Assembly (NCBI GenBank): GCA_013817245.1
Contig: JACDDA010000003.1
Span: forward strand, 1 to 64,000
DNA: 64,000 bases
Direction: 5' to 3'
Origin: Gammaproteobacteria bacterium
GTDB lineage: Bacteria; Pseudomonadota; Gammaproteobacteria; HTCC5015
Both the position numbers and the translations under genes were made by a program. The notes under the pieces were generated by a model. That model saw nothing but the letters and a program-made list of their open reading frames with translations. It made no database searches and was not told the DNA's origin. Positions within the stretch are counted from its first letter, which is position 1, and every line of letters starts with the position of its first letter. Below are positions 21,622-30,308 of the stretch, one piece after another.

Positions 21622-23115
21622 ATGTCCCGTCGTAAAATTAGAAAACACAAAGTTCGGCCTGTTACACCGGCTAAGCGACGGCATAAAATCAGCAAAAACA
21701 TTTGGATTGCAGTTGGCTGCGTTATTTTTATTTTATTTTGTTATTTTGTTTATAAAGTTAATCGCTCTGAGTTAAATCGAATCAAAGATCGCGGTACATT
21801 GGTGATTTTAACGCGCAACACTCCCACCACTTATTACGAAAATACTGACGGCGAAACTGGCTTTGAGTATGACTTAGCCAAATTATTTGCTAATGATTTG
21901 CACGTAGATTTGAAAGTTGTAGTCCCTAATAGTTTTTCGGATCTTATTCCCACGCTCAGAGGTGGCGGTGGCAATTTAATCGCAGCCGGCATGACGATCA
22001 CGGCAACGCGTGCGCAAAAAGTTGAATTTGGGCCAGCTTATCAAGAAATTACGCAACAGCTTATTTACAATACTGACGGTGATAATAAACCGCGTGAGAT
22101 TAACGATATTCTCAATAGCAAAATCGAAGTCATCGCCGGCAGTAGTTTTGAAGAACGTCTTATAGAATTAAAAAAAGAATATCCGGCTTTAAAATGGACG
22201 GCGATCAAGGATATTGATCTTGATGAATTATTAGTGCGCGTTTCAACAGGAGCAATCGATTACACCATCGCCGACTCCAATGAGTTTAATATTCAAAGAC
22301 GTCTCTATCAGAATTTAAATGTCGGTTTCAATATATCCGCGCCTCAACAATTAGCATGGGCATTTCGTGAAAATGTCGATCCTGCTTTATTAAAAGCGGC
22401 GCAAAAGTTTTTTGCAAGAATCACCACTGATGGCACGCTCACGCAATTAATGGAACGGCATTATGGTCATAACGGTGACTTTGATATTGTCGAAACCACA
22501 ACTTTCCTACACCATATCAATGAACGCTTACCCACATATCAATCTTATTTTAAAATCGGAGCTGCGCGTCATGAACTCGATTGGCGTTTATTAGCGGCGC
22601 TTTCTTATCAAGAATCACATTGGCGTACGGAAGCCATTTCCCCTACCGGCGTGCGTGGCATTATGATGTTAACGCATGCGACAGCCGGGCATTTAGGAAT
22701 TGCTAATCGTTTAGACGCAGAAGCCAGCATTTTAGGCGGCGCGCAGTATTTAAAAACATTAAAAGATAAAATGCCAACACGTATCAATGAACCGGATCGT
22801 ACGTGGTTAGCGCTTGCCGCATATAACGTGGGTTATGGTCATTTAGAAGATGCGCGCATTCTCACCGAAACGCTCAAAAAAAATCCTGATCAATGGATAG
22901 ATGTTAAAGAATCTTTGCCACTTCTCAGTCAACAGAAATGGCATCAACGAACTAAACATGGTTATGCGCGCGGACGCGAGCCGGTTATTTATGTGCAAAA
23001 TATTCGCGGTTATTACGAAGTCTTGCTGTGGTTAGACGAACGCAATAAATCTAAACGCTGGGATGGCAATCAATCGCCTATTGGCAAAACAGCAGATTTG
23101 CCTTTGGCTTTTTAA
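21622..23115 (+). CDS. mltF: Membrane-bound lytic transglycosylase F
   Basis: Murein hydrolase that cleaves MurNAc-GlcNAc bonds. The 497-aa protein has a basic cytoplasmic N-terminus and a membrane segment at about residues 27-46. A periplasmic solute-binding-protein family 3 domain follows (about 58-295), then a C-terminal SLT domain with SYQESHW, in which E331 is catalytic, and AAYNVGYGHLEDAR. Unlike E. coli MltF it has a charged 26-residue extension before the membrane segment. A -10 box (TATACT, 21520-21525) lies upstream, and a 26-codon ORF (21555-21635) overlaps its start in another frame. Confidence 0.92.
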   Translation: MSRRKIRKHKVRPVTPAKRRHKISKNIWIAVGCVIFILFCYFVYKVNRSELNRIKDRGTLVILTRNTPTTYYENTDGETGFEYDLAKLFANDLHVDLKVVVPNSFSDLIPTLRGGGGNLIAAGMTITATRAQKVEFGPAYQEITQQLIYNTDGDNKPREINDILNSKIEVIAGSSFEERLIELKKEYPALKWTAIKDIDLDELLVRVSTGAIDYTIADSNEFNIQRRLYQNLNVGFNISAPQQLAWAFRENVDPALLKAAQKFFARITTDGTLTQLMERHYGHNGDFDIVETTTFLHHINERLPTYQSYFKIGAARHELDWRLLAALSYQESHWRTEAISPTGVRGIMMLTHATAGHLGIANRLDAEASILGGAQYLKTLKDKMPTRINEPDRTWLALAAYNVGYGHLEDARILTETLKKNPDQWIDVKESLPLLSQQKWHQRTKHGYARGREPVIYVQNIRGYYEVLLWLDERNKSKRWDGNQSPIGKTADLPLAF

Positions 23116-23226
23116 AGCACATTTGACGCTTAAAAGCTCACGTTTTTAATTATCACACGGCCCTTTTTCCCGATTTCCACACGCTGGCTGACCCATATCC
23201 GCGTCCCCTCTGCGGCCAGTATTAGG

Positions 23227-23232
23227 TATAAT
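23227..23232 (+). promoter_or_regulatory. -10 element for dapC
   Basis: A perfect TATAAT lies 48 bases before the dapC ATG and is followed by GCGCC, a plausible start region. No good -35 hexamer is visible at the right distance, so an activator may be involved. This is the only strong promoter element in the 164-base gap after mltF. Confidence 0.45.
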
Positions 23233-23279
23233 GCGCCCTGCCATTATATTAGCCCGCTGAAATAACCCATGGAAACGCG

Positions 23280-24482
23280 ATGAATCTCGGCCTTGCACAA
23301 TTGCAATCCTATCCATTTGAAAAATTGGCCGCGCTCAAAGCAGGTATTACGCCCATTGCAGGAAAATCTGCGATTAATCTCTCCATCGGCGAACCCCAAC
23401 ACAAACCGCCTCAGCTCATTTTTGATGCGCTGCATGCCGCGCAAAATGATTTGCAGTATTACCCCAAAACCCGCGGCGAACTGGATTTACGCGAAACTAT
23501 AGTGCAGTGGTTGAATCAACGCTTTGGTTTGACGACAGGCACATTACAAGCAGAGCGTCATATATTGCCAGTCAACGGTACACGCGAAGCCTTGTTCTCC
23601 ATTGTGCAAACCGTGGTCGATAACACCCGCACGACCAAACCCACTATTTTAATGCCTAATCCGTTTTATCAAATCTATGAAGGCGCCGCGTTATTAGCGG
23701 GCGCAGAACCCGTATTTTATTCCACCGATGAAGACAATGATTTTCTGCCGGACTGGAACGCTATACCCGCCGATGTCTGGCAGCGTTGTGCGCTCATTTT
23801 TATTTGCTCACCTTCAAATCCTACGGGTCGCACCTTACCCTTAACGCACTTCAAAGATTTAATCGCGCTGTCTGATAAATACAACTTTGTCATCGCATCC
23901 GACGAATGTTATGCCGACATTTATTTTTCTGCGGACACTAAACCCATCGGCATTTTAGAAGCTGCCCAGTCATTAGGCCGCAGCGATTTTAAAAATTGTT
24001 TAGCATTTCATTCTTTATCTAAACGTTCCAATGTCCCGGGTTTGCGTTCTGGTTTTGTTGCAGGTGACGCAGCTCTCATTGAAAAGTTTTTTCTCTATCG
24101 CACGTATTTGGGTGGTGCAATGTCGCGCACTATTCAACGTGTAAGCATCGCCGCATGGCAAGATGAAGCGCACGTACAACAAAATCGCGCTTATTATCGT
24201 GAAAAATTTCAAGCGGTAATTGATATACTCTCCCCCGTTACTGACGTGCACTGGCCTGATGCAAGTTTTTATATTTGGTTAAAAACACCGATTGACGATA
24301 CGATATTTACCCATGATTTATTTGCGCAACAAAACGTCAGCGTTTTACCGGGAAGTTTTTTATCACGCAATATCAATGGTCGCAATCCAGGTAATCAACG
24401 GATTCGTATGGCGCTAGTGGCCGAATTACCCGAATGCATAGACGCGGCTCAGCGTATGCGCGAATTTCTTCATCAACTTTAA
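23280..24482 (+). CDS. dapC: Succinyldiaminopimelate transaminase
   Basis: Class I/II PLP aminotransferase that makes N-succinyl-LL-diaminopimelate, a step in lysine and peptidoglycan synthesis. The 400-aa protein starts MNLGLAQLQSYPFEKLAALK, typical for DapC, has the SPSNPTGR motif, and binds PLP through K248 in SLSKRSN. The C-terminal RIRMALV segment holds the substrate carboxylate-binding arginine. It lies 18 bases upstream of dapD, which supports assignment to the DAP pathway rather than to another aminotransferase. Confidence 0.93.
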   Translation: MNLGLAQLQSYPFEKLAALKAGITPIAGKSAINLSIGEPQHKPPQLIFDALHAAQNDLQYYPKTRGELDLRETIVQWLNQRFGLTTGTLQAERHILPVNGTREALFSIVQTVVDNTRTTKPTILMPNPFYQIYEGAALLAGAEPVFYSTDEDNDFLPDWNAIPADVWQRCALIFICSPSNPTGRTLPLTHFKDLIALSDKYNFVIASDECYADIYFSADTKPIGILEAAQSLGRSDFKNCLAFHSLSKRSNVPGLRSGFVAGDAALIEKFFLYRTYLGGAMSRTIQRVSIAAWQDEAHVQQNRAYYREKFQAVIDILSPVTDVHWPDASFYIWLKTPIDDTIFTHDLFAQQNVSVLPGSFLSRNINGRNPGNQRIRMALVAELPECIDAAQRMREFLHQL

Positions 24483-24500
24483 ATAAAGGCAATCTTGCAC

Positions 24501-25328
24501 ATGGCTGATTTACAAAAAATTATTGAAGACGCATTTGAAAATCGCAACGCGATTAATCCAAAGACCGTCGACGCCACCATTAAAAATGCAATTGAAGAAG
24601 CCATCACTTTATTAGATCAAGGCAAAGTCCGCGTCGCTGAACCAAAAGCCGAAGGCGGTTGGCAGGTTAATCAGTGGTTAAAAAAAGCGGTGCTGTTATC
24701 TTTTCGTATTCGTGACAACGCACCTATGGAAGCCGGTGGCTTCACGCGTTTTTACGACAAAGTAGATTCTAAATTTGGTCAATACACCGACCAACAATTA
24801 CAAGACTCTGGCGTTCGTGTCGTCCCGCCGGCGGTTGCACGTCGCGGCAGTTACATCGCTTCCGGTGTTATCTTAATGCCTTCTTACGTAAACATCGGTG
24901 CATACGTTGATAGCGGCACGATGGTTGATACGTGGGCAACCGTAGGTTCATGCGCGCAAATTGGTAAGAACGTACACATCTCTGGCGGCGCAGGTATCGG
25001 CGGCGTGCTTGAACCGTTGCAAGCATCACCCACCATCATTGAAGATAATGTGTTTGTCGGCGCACGCTCTGAAGTAGTAGAAGGTGTTATTGTCGAAAAA
25101 GGCGCGGTAATTTCCATGGGCGTTTTTCTAGGACAAAGCACGCGTATTTATGATCGTGAAACCGGTGAAATTCATTATGGTCGTGTACCCGCAGGCTCAG
25201 TTGTTGTGCCGGGCAACCTTCCTTCTGAAGACGGCAAATACAGTTTATACGCCGCGATTATTGTAAAAAAAGTCGATGAAAAAACCCGCAGCAAAGTTAG
25301 CTTGAACGACTTGTTACGCCCAGATTAA
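24501..25328 (+). CDS. dapD: Tetrahydrodipicolinate N-succinyltransferase
   Basis: Transfers succinyl from succinyl-CoA to tetrahydrodipicolinate, the step before DapC. The ATG at 24501 ([15 protein letters not shown]) gives 275 aa, against 274 in E. coli; the TTG two codons earlier is less likely. The hexapeptide repeats of the left-handed beta helix run from about residue 110 to 215 ([36 protein letters not shown]). It is cotranscribed with dapC and followed after 25 bases by an ArsC/Spx-like gene. Confidence 0.97.
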   Translation: MADLQKIIEDAFENRNAINPKTVDATIKNAIEEAITLLDQGKVRVAEPKAEGGWQVNQWLKKAVLLSFRIRDNAPMEAGGFTRFYDKVDSKFGQYTDQQLQDSGVRVVPPAVARRGSYIASGVILMPSYVNIGAYVDSGTMVDTWATVGSCAQIGKNVHISGGAGIGGVLEPLQASPTIIEDNVFVGARSEVVEGVIVEKGAVISMGVFLGQSTRIYDRETGEIHYGRVPAGSVVVPGNLPSEDGKYSLYAAIIVKKVDEKTRSKVSLNDLLRPD

Positions 25329-25353
25329 GTTATTAATTATTTAAGTGGAACAC

Positions 25354-25698
25354 ATGTTAAAAATTTACGGCATTCCGAATTGCGATACAGTTAAAAAAGC
25401 CCGCGCTTGGTTAGAAACCAATGGAGTGGAATATCAGTTTCATGATTTCAAAAAAGACGGCTTAAGTGAAGCGCAGCTAGAAAAATGGCTGAAAATTATT
25501 GGTTGGCAAATATTGCTGAACAAACGCGGCACTACTTATCGTCAGTTACCGGATAAAGAAAAGTTAGCGCTCAACGAAGACAAAGTAAAAAAACTAATGC
25601 TGATACAACCGGCATTAATCAAACGTCCGGTAGTTGAAACCGACAAAACTACCTTTGTCGGTTTCAACGAAGCTGACTTTAAAGCGATTAATAAATAA
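25354..25698 (+). CDS. ArsC/Spx-family protein (YffB-like)
   Basis: Thioredoxin-fold protein of the ArsC/Spx family. It has IYGIPNCDTVKKARAWL with a single cysteine (C10) where ArsC has its catalytic residue, and the RGTTYRQLP and IKRPVVE segments. The ATG at 25354 gives 114 aa; a GTG three codons upstream is possible. YffB-type genes often lie beside dapC, dapD or dapE; their role is not established, and arsenate reduction is unlikely. The 3' end contains a perfect 15-base inverted repeat (25633-25668). Confidence 0.88.
   Translation: MLKIYGIPNCDTVKKARAWLETNGVEYQFHDFKKDGLSEAQLEKWLKIIGWQILLNKRGTTYRQLPDKEKLALNEDKVKKLMLIQPALIKRPVVETDKTTFVGFNEADFKAINK
25633..25668. repeat. Perfect 15-base inverted repeat inside the yffB-like gene
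   Basis: GTTGAAACCGACAAA (25633-25647) and its exact reverse complement (25654-25668) are separated by six bases. The repeat lies in the coding region, about 30 bases before the stop, and is not followed by a T-run, so it is not a classical terminator. It could still form a very stable mRNA hairpin protecting the 3' end or pausing polymerase between convergent genes. Confidence 0.8.
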
Positions 25699-25722
25699 AA
25701 GTCGCCATAAAATAATTGTCTG

Positions 25723-28044
25723 CTATTTTTTCCAACCGGCTAAGGCATTTGCAAAAGGATTGTTTTTAATATCGGGCTGATTATTTTTAACCTGATTAGC
25801 CGTTTTTGCATTAACTGATTTTCCCGCATTTTTGTCGCTATGCTCACCTGTCTTCAACGCATCTTCATCAGAACGCATGGTTAAAGAAATACGATTCCGT
25901 TTCGGATCAATCTCAACAACATACACTTGTACAACATCACCCGTCTTGACGACTTCATGCGGATCTTTAACAAATTTATTCGCTAATTGTGAGACATGCA
26001 CTAAACCATCTTGATGCACACCGATATCGACAAACGCACCAAAGTTGGCCACATTGGTCACCACACCTTGCAAACGCATACCGGGTTTTAAATCCGCTAA
26101 ACTTTCAATGCCTTCTTTAAATTCTGCGGTTTTAAACTCAGGACGCGGATCACGACCCGGTTTTTCTAATTCCGCCAAAATATCGCGCACGGTCGGCGCA
26201 CCAAATTTATCATCAACATAATCATTTGCGGCTAAGCCACGCAAGAAACTCACATCACCAATGATCTGGCGCATGTCACGACTATTTTTACTAATGATGC
26301 GTTCAATCACTGGATACGCTTCAGGATGCACCGAAGATGCATCTAAAGGATTGTCGCCATTCATCACTTTTAAAAATCCCGCGCATTGTTCAAACGCTTT
26401 ATCGCCCAACCGCGTAACTTTAAGTAATTGTTGGCGATTTTTAAAAGAGCCATGTTGATCACGAAAACTAACAATGTTCTCCGCCAAACTGCTGCTCAAG
26501 CCTGAGACCCGCGATAATAAAGGTGCTGATGCCGTATTCACATCGACGCCCACCGCGTTCACGCAATCTTCTACGACGGCATTCAACATACGCGCTAATT
26601 GCACTTGCGATACATCATGTTGATATTGACCAACACCAATTGATTTAGGATCAATTTTCACTAATTCCGCCAAAGGATCTTGCAAACGACGCGCAATCGA
26701 AACCGCGCCGCGCAGCGATACATCCAAATTTGGAAATTCACGTGACGCTAATTCAGATGCGGAATACACTGAAGCACCCGCTTCTGACACCATGATTTTT
26801 TGAATCTTGCCCTTACTAAGCGCAACAATTTCACCGGCTAATTTATCCGTCTCGCGCGAACCCGTGCCATTACCAATCGCAATCAAATCAACATTATGTT
26901 TTTGGCACAAAGCGGCAATCGTTAACAACGAACCTTGCCAATCATTACGCGGTTGCAAAGGATAAACCGTGCTGGTATCAACTACTTTGCCCGTGTTATC
27001 AACCACTGCAATTTTGACACCGGTACGAATGCCGGGATCTAAGCCCATGGTTACACGCGGGCCAGCAGGCGCGGTTAATAATAGATCACGCAAATTGCGC
27101 GCAAAAACTTTAATGGCTTCTTCTTCCGCTAATTCGCGCATTTGTTTTTTAATTTCAGAATCAATGTGCCATTCCACTTTTACTTTCCACGTCCAACGTA
27201 CCGTATCGATTAACCACGCATCACCCGCGCGGCCTTTATCCACAATATTAAAATGCTGCGCAATCATCACTTCACCGATCGAACGCGGATTTAATGGCTT
27301 ACCATTTTCATCCAAGGGATCAATAAATAAGGTCAGTGATAAAATTTCTTCGGTTTGGCCACGCAACATCGCTAAGGCACGATGTGATGGCGTTTTTTTC
27401 ACCGCTTCAATCGCATCAAAATAATCTGAGAATTTTGCGCCTTCTTCGGTTTTTCCATCTCGCACTTTGGATTGTAATTGACCATTTTCCCAACTGTATT
27501 CACGTAACTTGCGATTCAGTTCTGGGTCTTCAGCAAATTGTTCCATCAATATTTGACGCGCGCCTTCTAAAGCAGCGGCAATGTCAGCAATACCTTTGTC
27601 TTCTGCAACATAACTTGCGGCTTCTAACTCTGGATTTAATGTAGGATCATTTACCAAAGCTAAGGCCAATGGCTCTAAACCAGCTTCTTTAGCGATCTGT
27701 GCTTTAGTACGCCGTTTTTTCATATACGGACGATACAAATCTTCTAAACGAACTTTACTTTCAGCAGCATCAATCAATGCGCGTAACTCATCCGTCAACT
27801 TGCCGTCTTCTTCAATCGCTTTCAACACAGTTGCACGGCGCTCTTCTAATTCGCGGTGATAGCGCAAGCGTTCCTCTAATAAACGCAATTGAGTGTCATC
27901 TAAGCCACCCGTCGCTTCTTTGCGATAGCGCGCAATAAAGGGTACCGTCGCGCCTTCATCAAGCAGTGCAACAGCAGCATTAATTTGAACAATTTTGGCG
28001 TTAACTTCAACAGCGAGACGAGTGACAATGCGAGCGAGATTCAT
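25723..28044 (-). CDS. tex: Tex family RNA-binding transcription accessory protein
   Basis: Tex is a conserved nucleic-acid-binding protein related to eukaryotic Spt6. The ATG at 28042-28044 has GGAA upstream and gives 773 aa. The order is an N-terminal Tex domain, a YqgF/RNase H-like domain (TMGLDPGIRTGVKIAVVD around residue 325), helix-hairpin-helix repeats (about 490-560) and a C-terminal S1 domain (about 645-715, GVVTNVANFGAFVDIGVHQD). A K/N-rich tail ends the protein. It converges on the yffB-like gene with a 24-base gap. Confidence 0.96.
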   Translation of the reverse strand: MNLARIVTRLAVEVNAKIVQINAAVALLDEGATVPFIARYRKEATGGLDDTQLRLLEERLRYHRELEERRATVLKAIEEDGKLTDELRALIDAAESKVRLEDLYRPYMKKRRTKAQIAKEAGLEPLALALVNDPTLNPELEAASYVAEDKGIADIAAALEGARQILMEQFAEDPELNRKLREYSWENGQLQSKVRDGKTEEGAKFSDYFDAIEAVKKTPSHRALAMLRGQTEEILSLTLFIDPLDENGKPLNPRSIGEVMIAQHFNIVDKGRAGDAWLIDTVRWTWKVKVEWHIDSEIKKQMRELAEEEAIKVFARNLRDLLLTAPAGPRVTMGLDPGIRTGVKIAVVDNTGKVVDTSTVYPLQPRNDWQGSLLTIAALCQKHNVDLIAIGNGTGSRETDKLAGEIVALSKGKIQKIMVSEAGASVYSASELASREFPNLDVSLRGAVSIARRLQDPLAELVKIDPKSIGVGQYQHDVSQVQLARMLNAVVEDCVNAVGVDVNTASAPLLSRVSGLSSSLAENIVSFRDQHGSFKNRQQLLKVTRLGDKAFEQCAGFLKVMNGDNPLDASSVHPEAYPVIERIISKNSRDMRQIIGDVSFLRGLAANDYVDDKFGAPTVRDILAELEKPGRDPRPEFKTAEFKEGIESLADLKPGMRLQGVVTNVANFGAFVDIGVHQDGLVHVSQLANKFVKDPHEVVKTGDVVQVYVVEIDPKRNRISLTMRSDEDALKTGEHSDKNAGKSVNAKTANQVKNNQPDIKNNPFANALAGWKK

Positions 28045-28211
28045 GCGAAATTCCAAAGCGTAATAAAACGACAATTAAGAGCAGGCATTATACGCAAGAG
28101 CTAAAATTCGCGCTAATTGAATAATGCGTGGCATCAAAATACATCTATTTTTAACAAAATTTTTGCCCATTTTTAAGCCCGCTTGTCAACATATTGCCAT
28201 AAAAATAGCGC

Positions 28212-28475
28212 ATGGTTGACATAAGAAAAGCTTTGCAAAAAAGATCAATGACAAGCGGTGTATTGAGTAGCGCATTCAAAAAATACTTATAATCAAAACC
28301 AGATGAATGTTATCCGACAGAAGAATTTCTTGGCCAACTTTTTACTGTCCAAACTTATACATTAGATCAATTTATTGATAGCGACGGTTCATTTAATATC
28401 TGGCCAGAAGATATTATCTTTTGCGAAAAACCTTCTACATTAGTAGACGTAAACGGCAACACACCTAGCTGGTAA
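28212..28475 (+). pseudogene. Remnant of an unrecognised gene with an in-frame stop
   Basis: From an ATG at 28212 one frame reads 26 codons to a TAA at 28290-28292, then stays open for 60 more codons to a TAA at 28473-28475. The second part (PDECYPTEEFLGQLFTVQTY, then TLDQFIDSDGSFNIWPED and IIFCEKPSTLVDVNG) looks like real protein but has no ATG, GTG or TTG in frame. The simplest reading is one small gene broken by a stop or truncated at its 5' end. I cannot name the family. It occupies most of the 449-base space between tex and the VOC gene; the rest (28045-28211) shows nothing I can support. Confidence 0.45.
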
Positions 28476-28493
28476 TACCGCCAACAAAATAAG

Positions 28494-28862
28494 CTATTCT
28501 GGCTTATGACACACGGCCTCGATGTTATGACCATCGGGGTCAATCACAAAAGCACCATAATAATCAGCATGATAATGCTCACGTATGCCAGGCTTACCAT
28601 TATCCGTACCGCCCGCTTTAATCGCCGCTACATAAAATGCATCTACTGCTGCGCGTGACTCCGCAATAAACGCAACATGCATCGGCAAATGCACTGTGCC
28701 GCCACTACCAATCCAGAACTCTGGTTTTTGTCCGTAACCGAAACCACCGTAGTTTTCATATTCTTTAGACAACACAATATTCAATGGTGCAAAAGCAGCT
28801 TGATAAAATGCTTTGCTAGCCGCATAGTCTTTAACAAATAAACCAATGTGATCAATAATCAT
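28494..28862 (-). CDS. VOC (glyoxalase/bleomycin-resistance fold) family protein
   Basis: A 122-aa single-domain VOC protein. It starts MIIDHIGLFVKDYAASKAFY with the first metal-ligand histidine (H5), has LPMHVAFIAESRAAVDAFY with the second (about 62), and ends DPDGHNIEAVCH with the glutamate ligand. These are the usual features of small dioxygenase, glyoxalase or resistance-type VOC proteins. The substrate cannot be inferred from the context, which is an accessory patch between tex and yajQ. Confidence 0.85.
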   Translation of the reverse strand: MIIDHIGLFVKDYAASKAFYQAAFAPLNIVLSKEYENYGGFGYGQKPEFWIGSGGTVHLPMHVAFIAESRAAVDAFYVAAIKAGGTDNGKPGIREHYHADYYGAFVIDPDGHNIEAVCHKPE

Positions 28863-28928
28863 GTAATCTCCGGCTATGTAATATGACGTAATATTTATTT
28901 AGTGTATTAATAAAAACAGGTAACAGCA

Positions 28929-29669
28929 GTGGCAATTGTCTGGACAAAAACGCAACAACACAATCACTACGAAGTGCGTGCCGCTGGAAAATCTAGACGC
29001 TTGTACCGCAACGGCGTATTACACACGGCTTACCATCCAGACAATATCATCACCAGCAGTATTTGGGATTTATTATTTCTTCCTGCACTGCTCTATCCTA
29101 CTCATCAATTACAACGCGTTTTATTACTTGGTGTCGGCGGCGGCGCGGTCATTCACTTGCTCAATCATTACCGCACACCTAAAGAAATTGTCGGCGTTGA
29201 GATTGATGCAATCCATTTAAACGCCGCCAAACGTTTTTTTAATCTGCGCTACAAGAACCTAACACTGCATCATGCTGATGCGATTGAATGGGTCAAACAT
29301 TATAAAGGCGAAAAGTTTGATTTGATCATCGAAGACATTTTCACCGAACACGAAGGCCAGCCAACTCGACTAATGCACAACAACAAAACCTGGTTAAAAC
29401 AACTAAAACGACTGCTCAACAAAAAAGGCATGTTAGTTATTAACAATGCAGATAGTAAAGAAGCGGCTTTTACTAAAGCCAATAGCAGCGGCTTCGCCGC
29501 TATTTTTCAGTTCCGCTTACATACCCTGCAAAATCATGTCTTAGCATTTACACGACAAATAAGCTCAATATCATTATTTAAAAATGAAATTAAATTAAAT
29601 CCTGATTTAACAAAAAAACAAAAAACTGGTCTGCTACGGTACACATTGCGCAAAATACAAAACCCTTAG
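28929..29669 (+). CDS. Spermidine-synthase-like methyltransferase-fold protein
   Basis: The 246-aa protein has the Rossmann-type nucleotide-binding core of the spermidine synthase/SpeE-like family: LLLGVGGGAVIHLL (about residues 66-79), VGVEIDAIHLNAAKRFF, and DLIIEDIF where spermidine synthases have their acidic active-site motif. The N-terminal beta domain of true SpeE is short. Such stand-alone proteins are usually annotated as spermine/spermidine synthase or fused-MFS SpeE-like proteins; their reaction is unknown. The start is GTG at 28929. A terminator-like hairpin lies within the gene (29487-29508). It converges on the fic gene. Confidence 0.75.
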   Translation: MAIVWTKTQQHNHYEVRAAGKSRRLYRNGVLHTAYHPDNIITSSIWDLLFLPALLYPTHQLQRVLLLGVGGGAVIHLLNHYRTPKEIVGVEIDAIHLNAAKRFFNLRYKNLTLHHADAIEWVKHYKGEKFDLIIEDIFTEHEGQPTRLMHNNKTWLKQLKRLLNKKGMLVINNADSKEAAFTKANSSGFAAIFQFRLHTLQNHVLAFTRQISSISLFKNEIKLNPDLTKKQKTGLLRYTLRKIQNP

Positions 29670-29683
29670 CGCCTTCTTAACAT

Positions 29684-30232
29684 TTATTTCTTTAAAACAA
29701 TAAACTGCTCAATTAAACGCACAATAAGATCTTTTTGTGCAGGATCACTACCTGCCACTAACAACGCCAATGCAACCAAGGTGTTATCGTTAATCAACGT
29801 TTCTACAGGACGCGCTAGCAAAGCTTGATTCAATCGCAAGTACCACACAAACAAAAAAGCTCCCGAACGTTTATTGCCATCCGACAAAGGATGGTTTTTG
29901 ATAACAAAATACAATAAATTCGCTGCACGACTCGCCACATTGGCATACAACGGTTCGCCACCAAATGTTTGTTCAATAGAAGCAATCGCCGTACTTAAAC
30001 CTTCATCGCGTAACTGTCCGAACAAATCGGACGCTTCACCTTTCCGCATGAGTTCTTTTTTTAATTCGCCAATCGCCGTCAATACTGATTCAAACTCCAG
30101 CGAATGCATTGCCTCCTGTTTATCTATAACGGCTTTCAAAGATTGCTCATCATAACCTTGCAAAATTGTCCAGGTACGCGCGTAATCCGTTACTACTTTT
30201 AAGGCGCTTACATCAGAATCAGGGGTAGTCAT
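29684..30232 (-). CDS. Doc-like Fic domain protein, no visible antitoxin
   Basis: The 182-aa protein has the Fic core motif HPLSDGNKRSG (about residues 114-124). The loop reads NKR, as in the Doc toxin, which phosphorylates EF-Tu, rather than NGR as in AMP-transferring Fic enzymes. The N-terminal 80 residues are helical and charged. I prefer the ATG at 30230-30232, which has AAGGA 7 bases upstream, over one six codons earlier. No Phd-like or other antitoxin gene adjoins it, and I see no inhibitory (S/T)xxxE(G/N) motif. It sits between the spermidine-synthase-like gene and yajQ. Confidence 0.82.
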   Translation of the reverse strand: MTTPDSDVSALKVVTDYARTWTILQGYDEQSLKAVIDKQEAMHSLEFESVLTAIGELKKELMRKGEASDLFGQLRDEGLSTAIASIEQTFGGEPLYANVASRAANLLYFVIKNHPLSDGNKRSGAFLFVWYLRLNQALLARPVETLINDNTLVALALLVAGSDPAQKDLIVRLIEQFIVLKK

Positions 30233-30308
30233 AGCTTTATCCTTAGTCATAAGAAATTATTAATAAGATTATAAATAGCCGAAATCAATCACGTCATTAA
30301 AGCAGGAC

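Noticed and set aside
23116-23160. Imperfect stem after mltF considered as a terminator
   Set aside because: The arms need a bulge and the stem is almost all A/T, with no convincing tract after it.
26969-27424. 151-codon frame opposite tex
   Set aside because: It is opposite the conserved YqgF-like domain of Tex and has no support as a separate gene.
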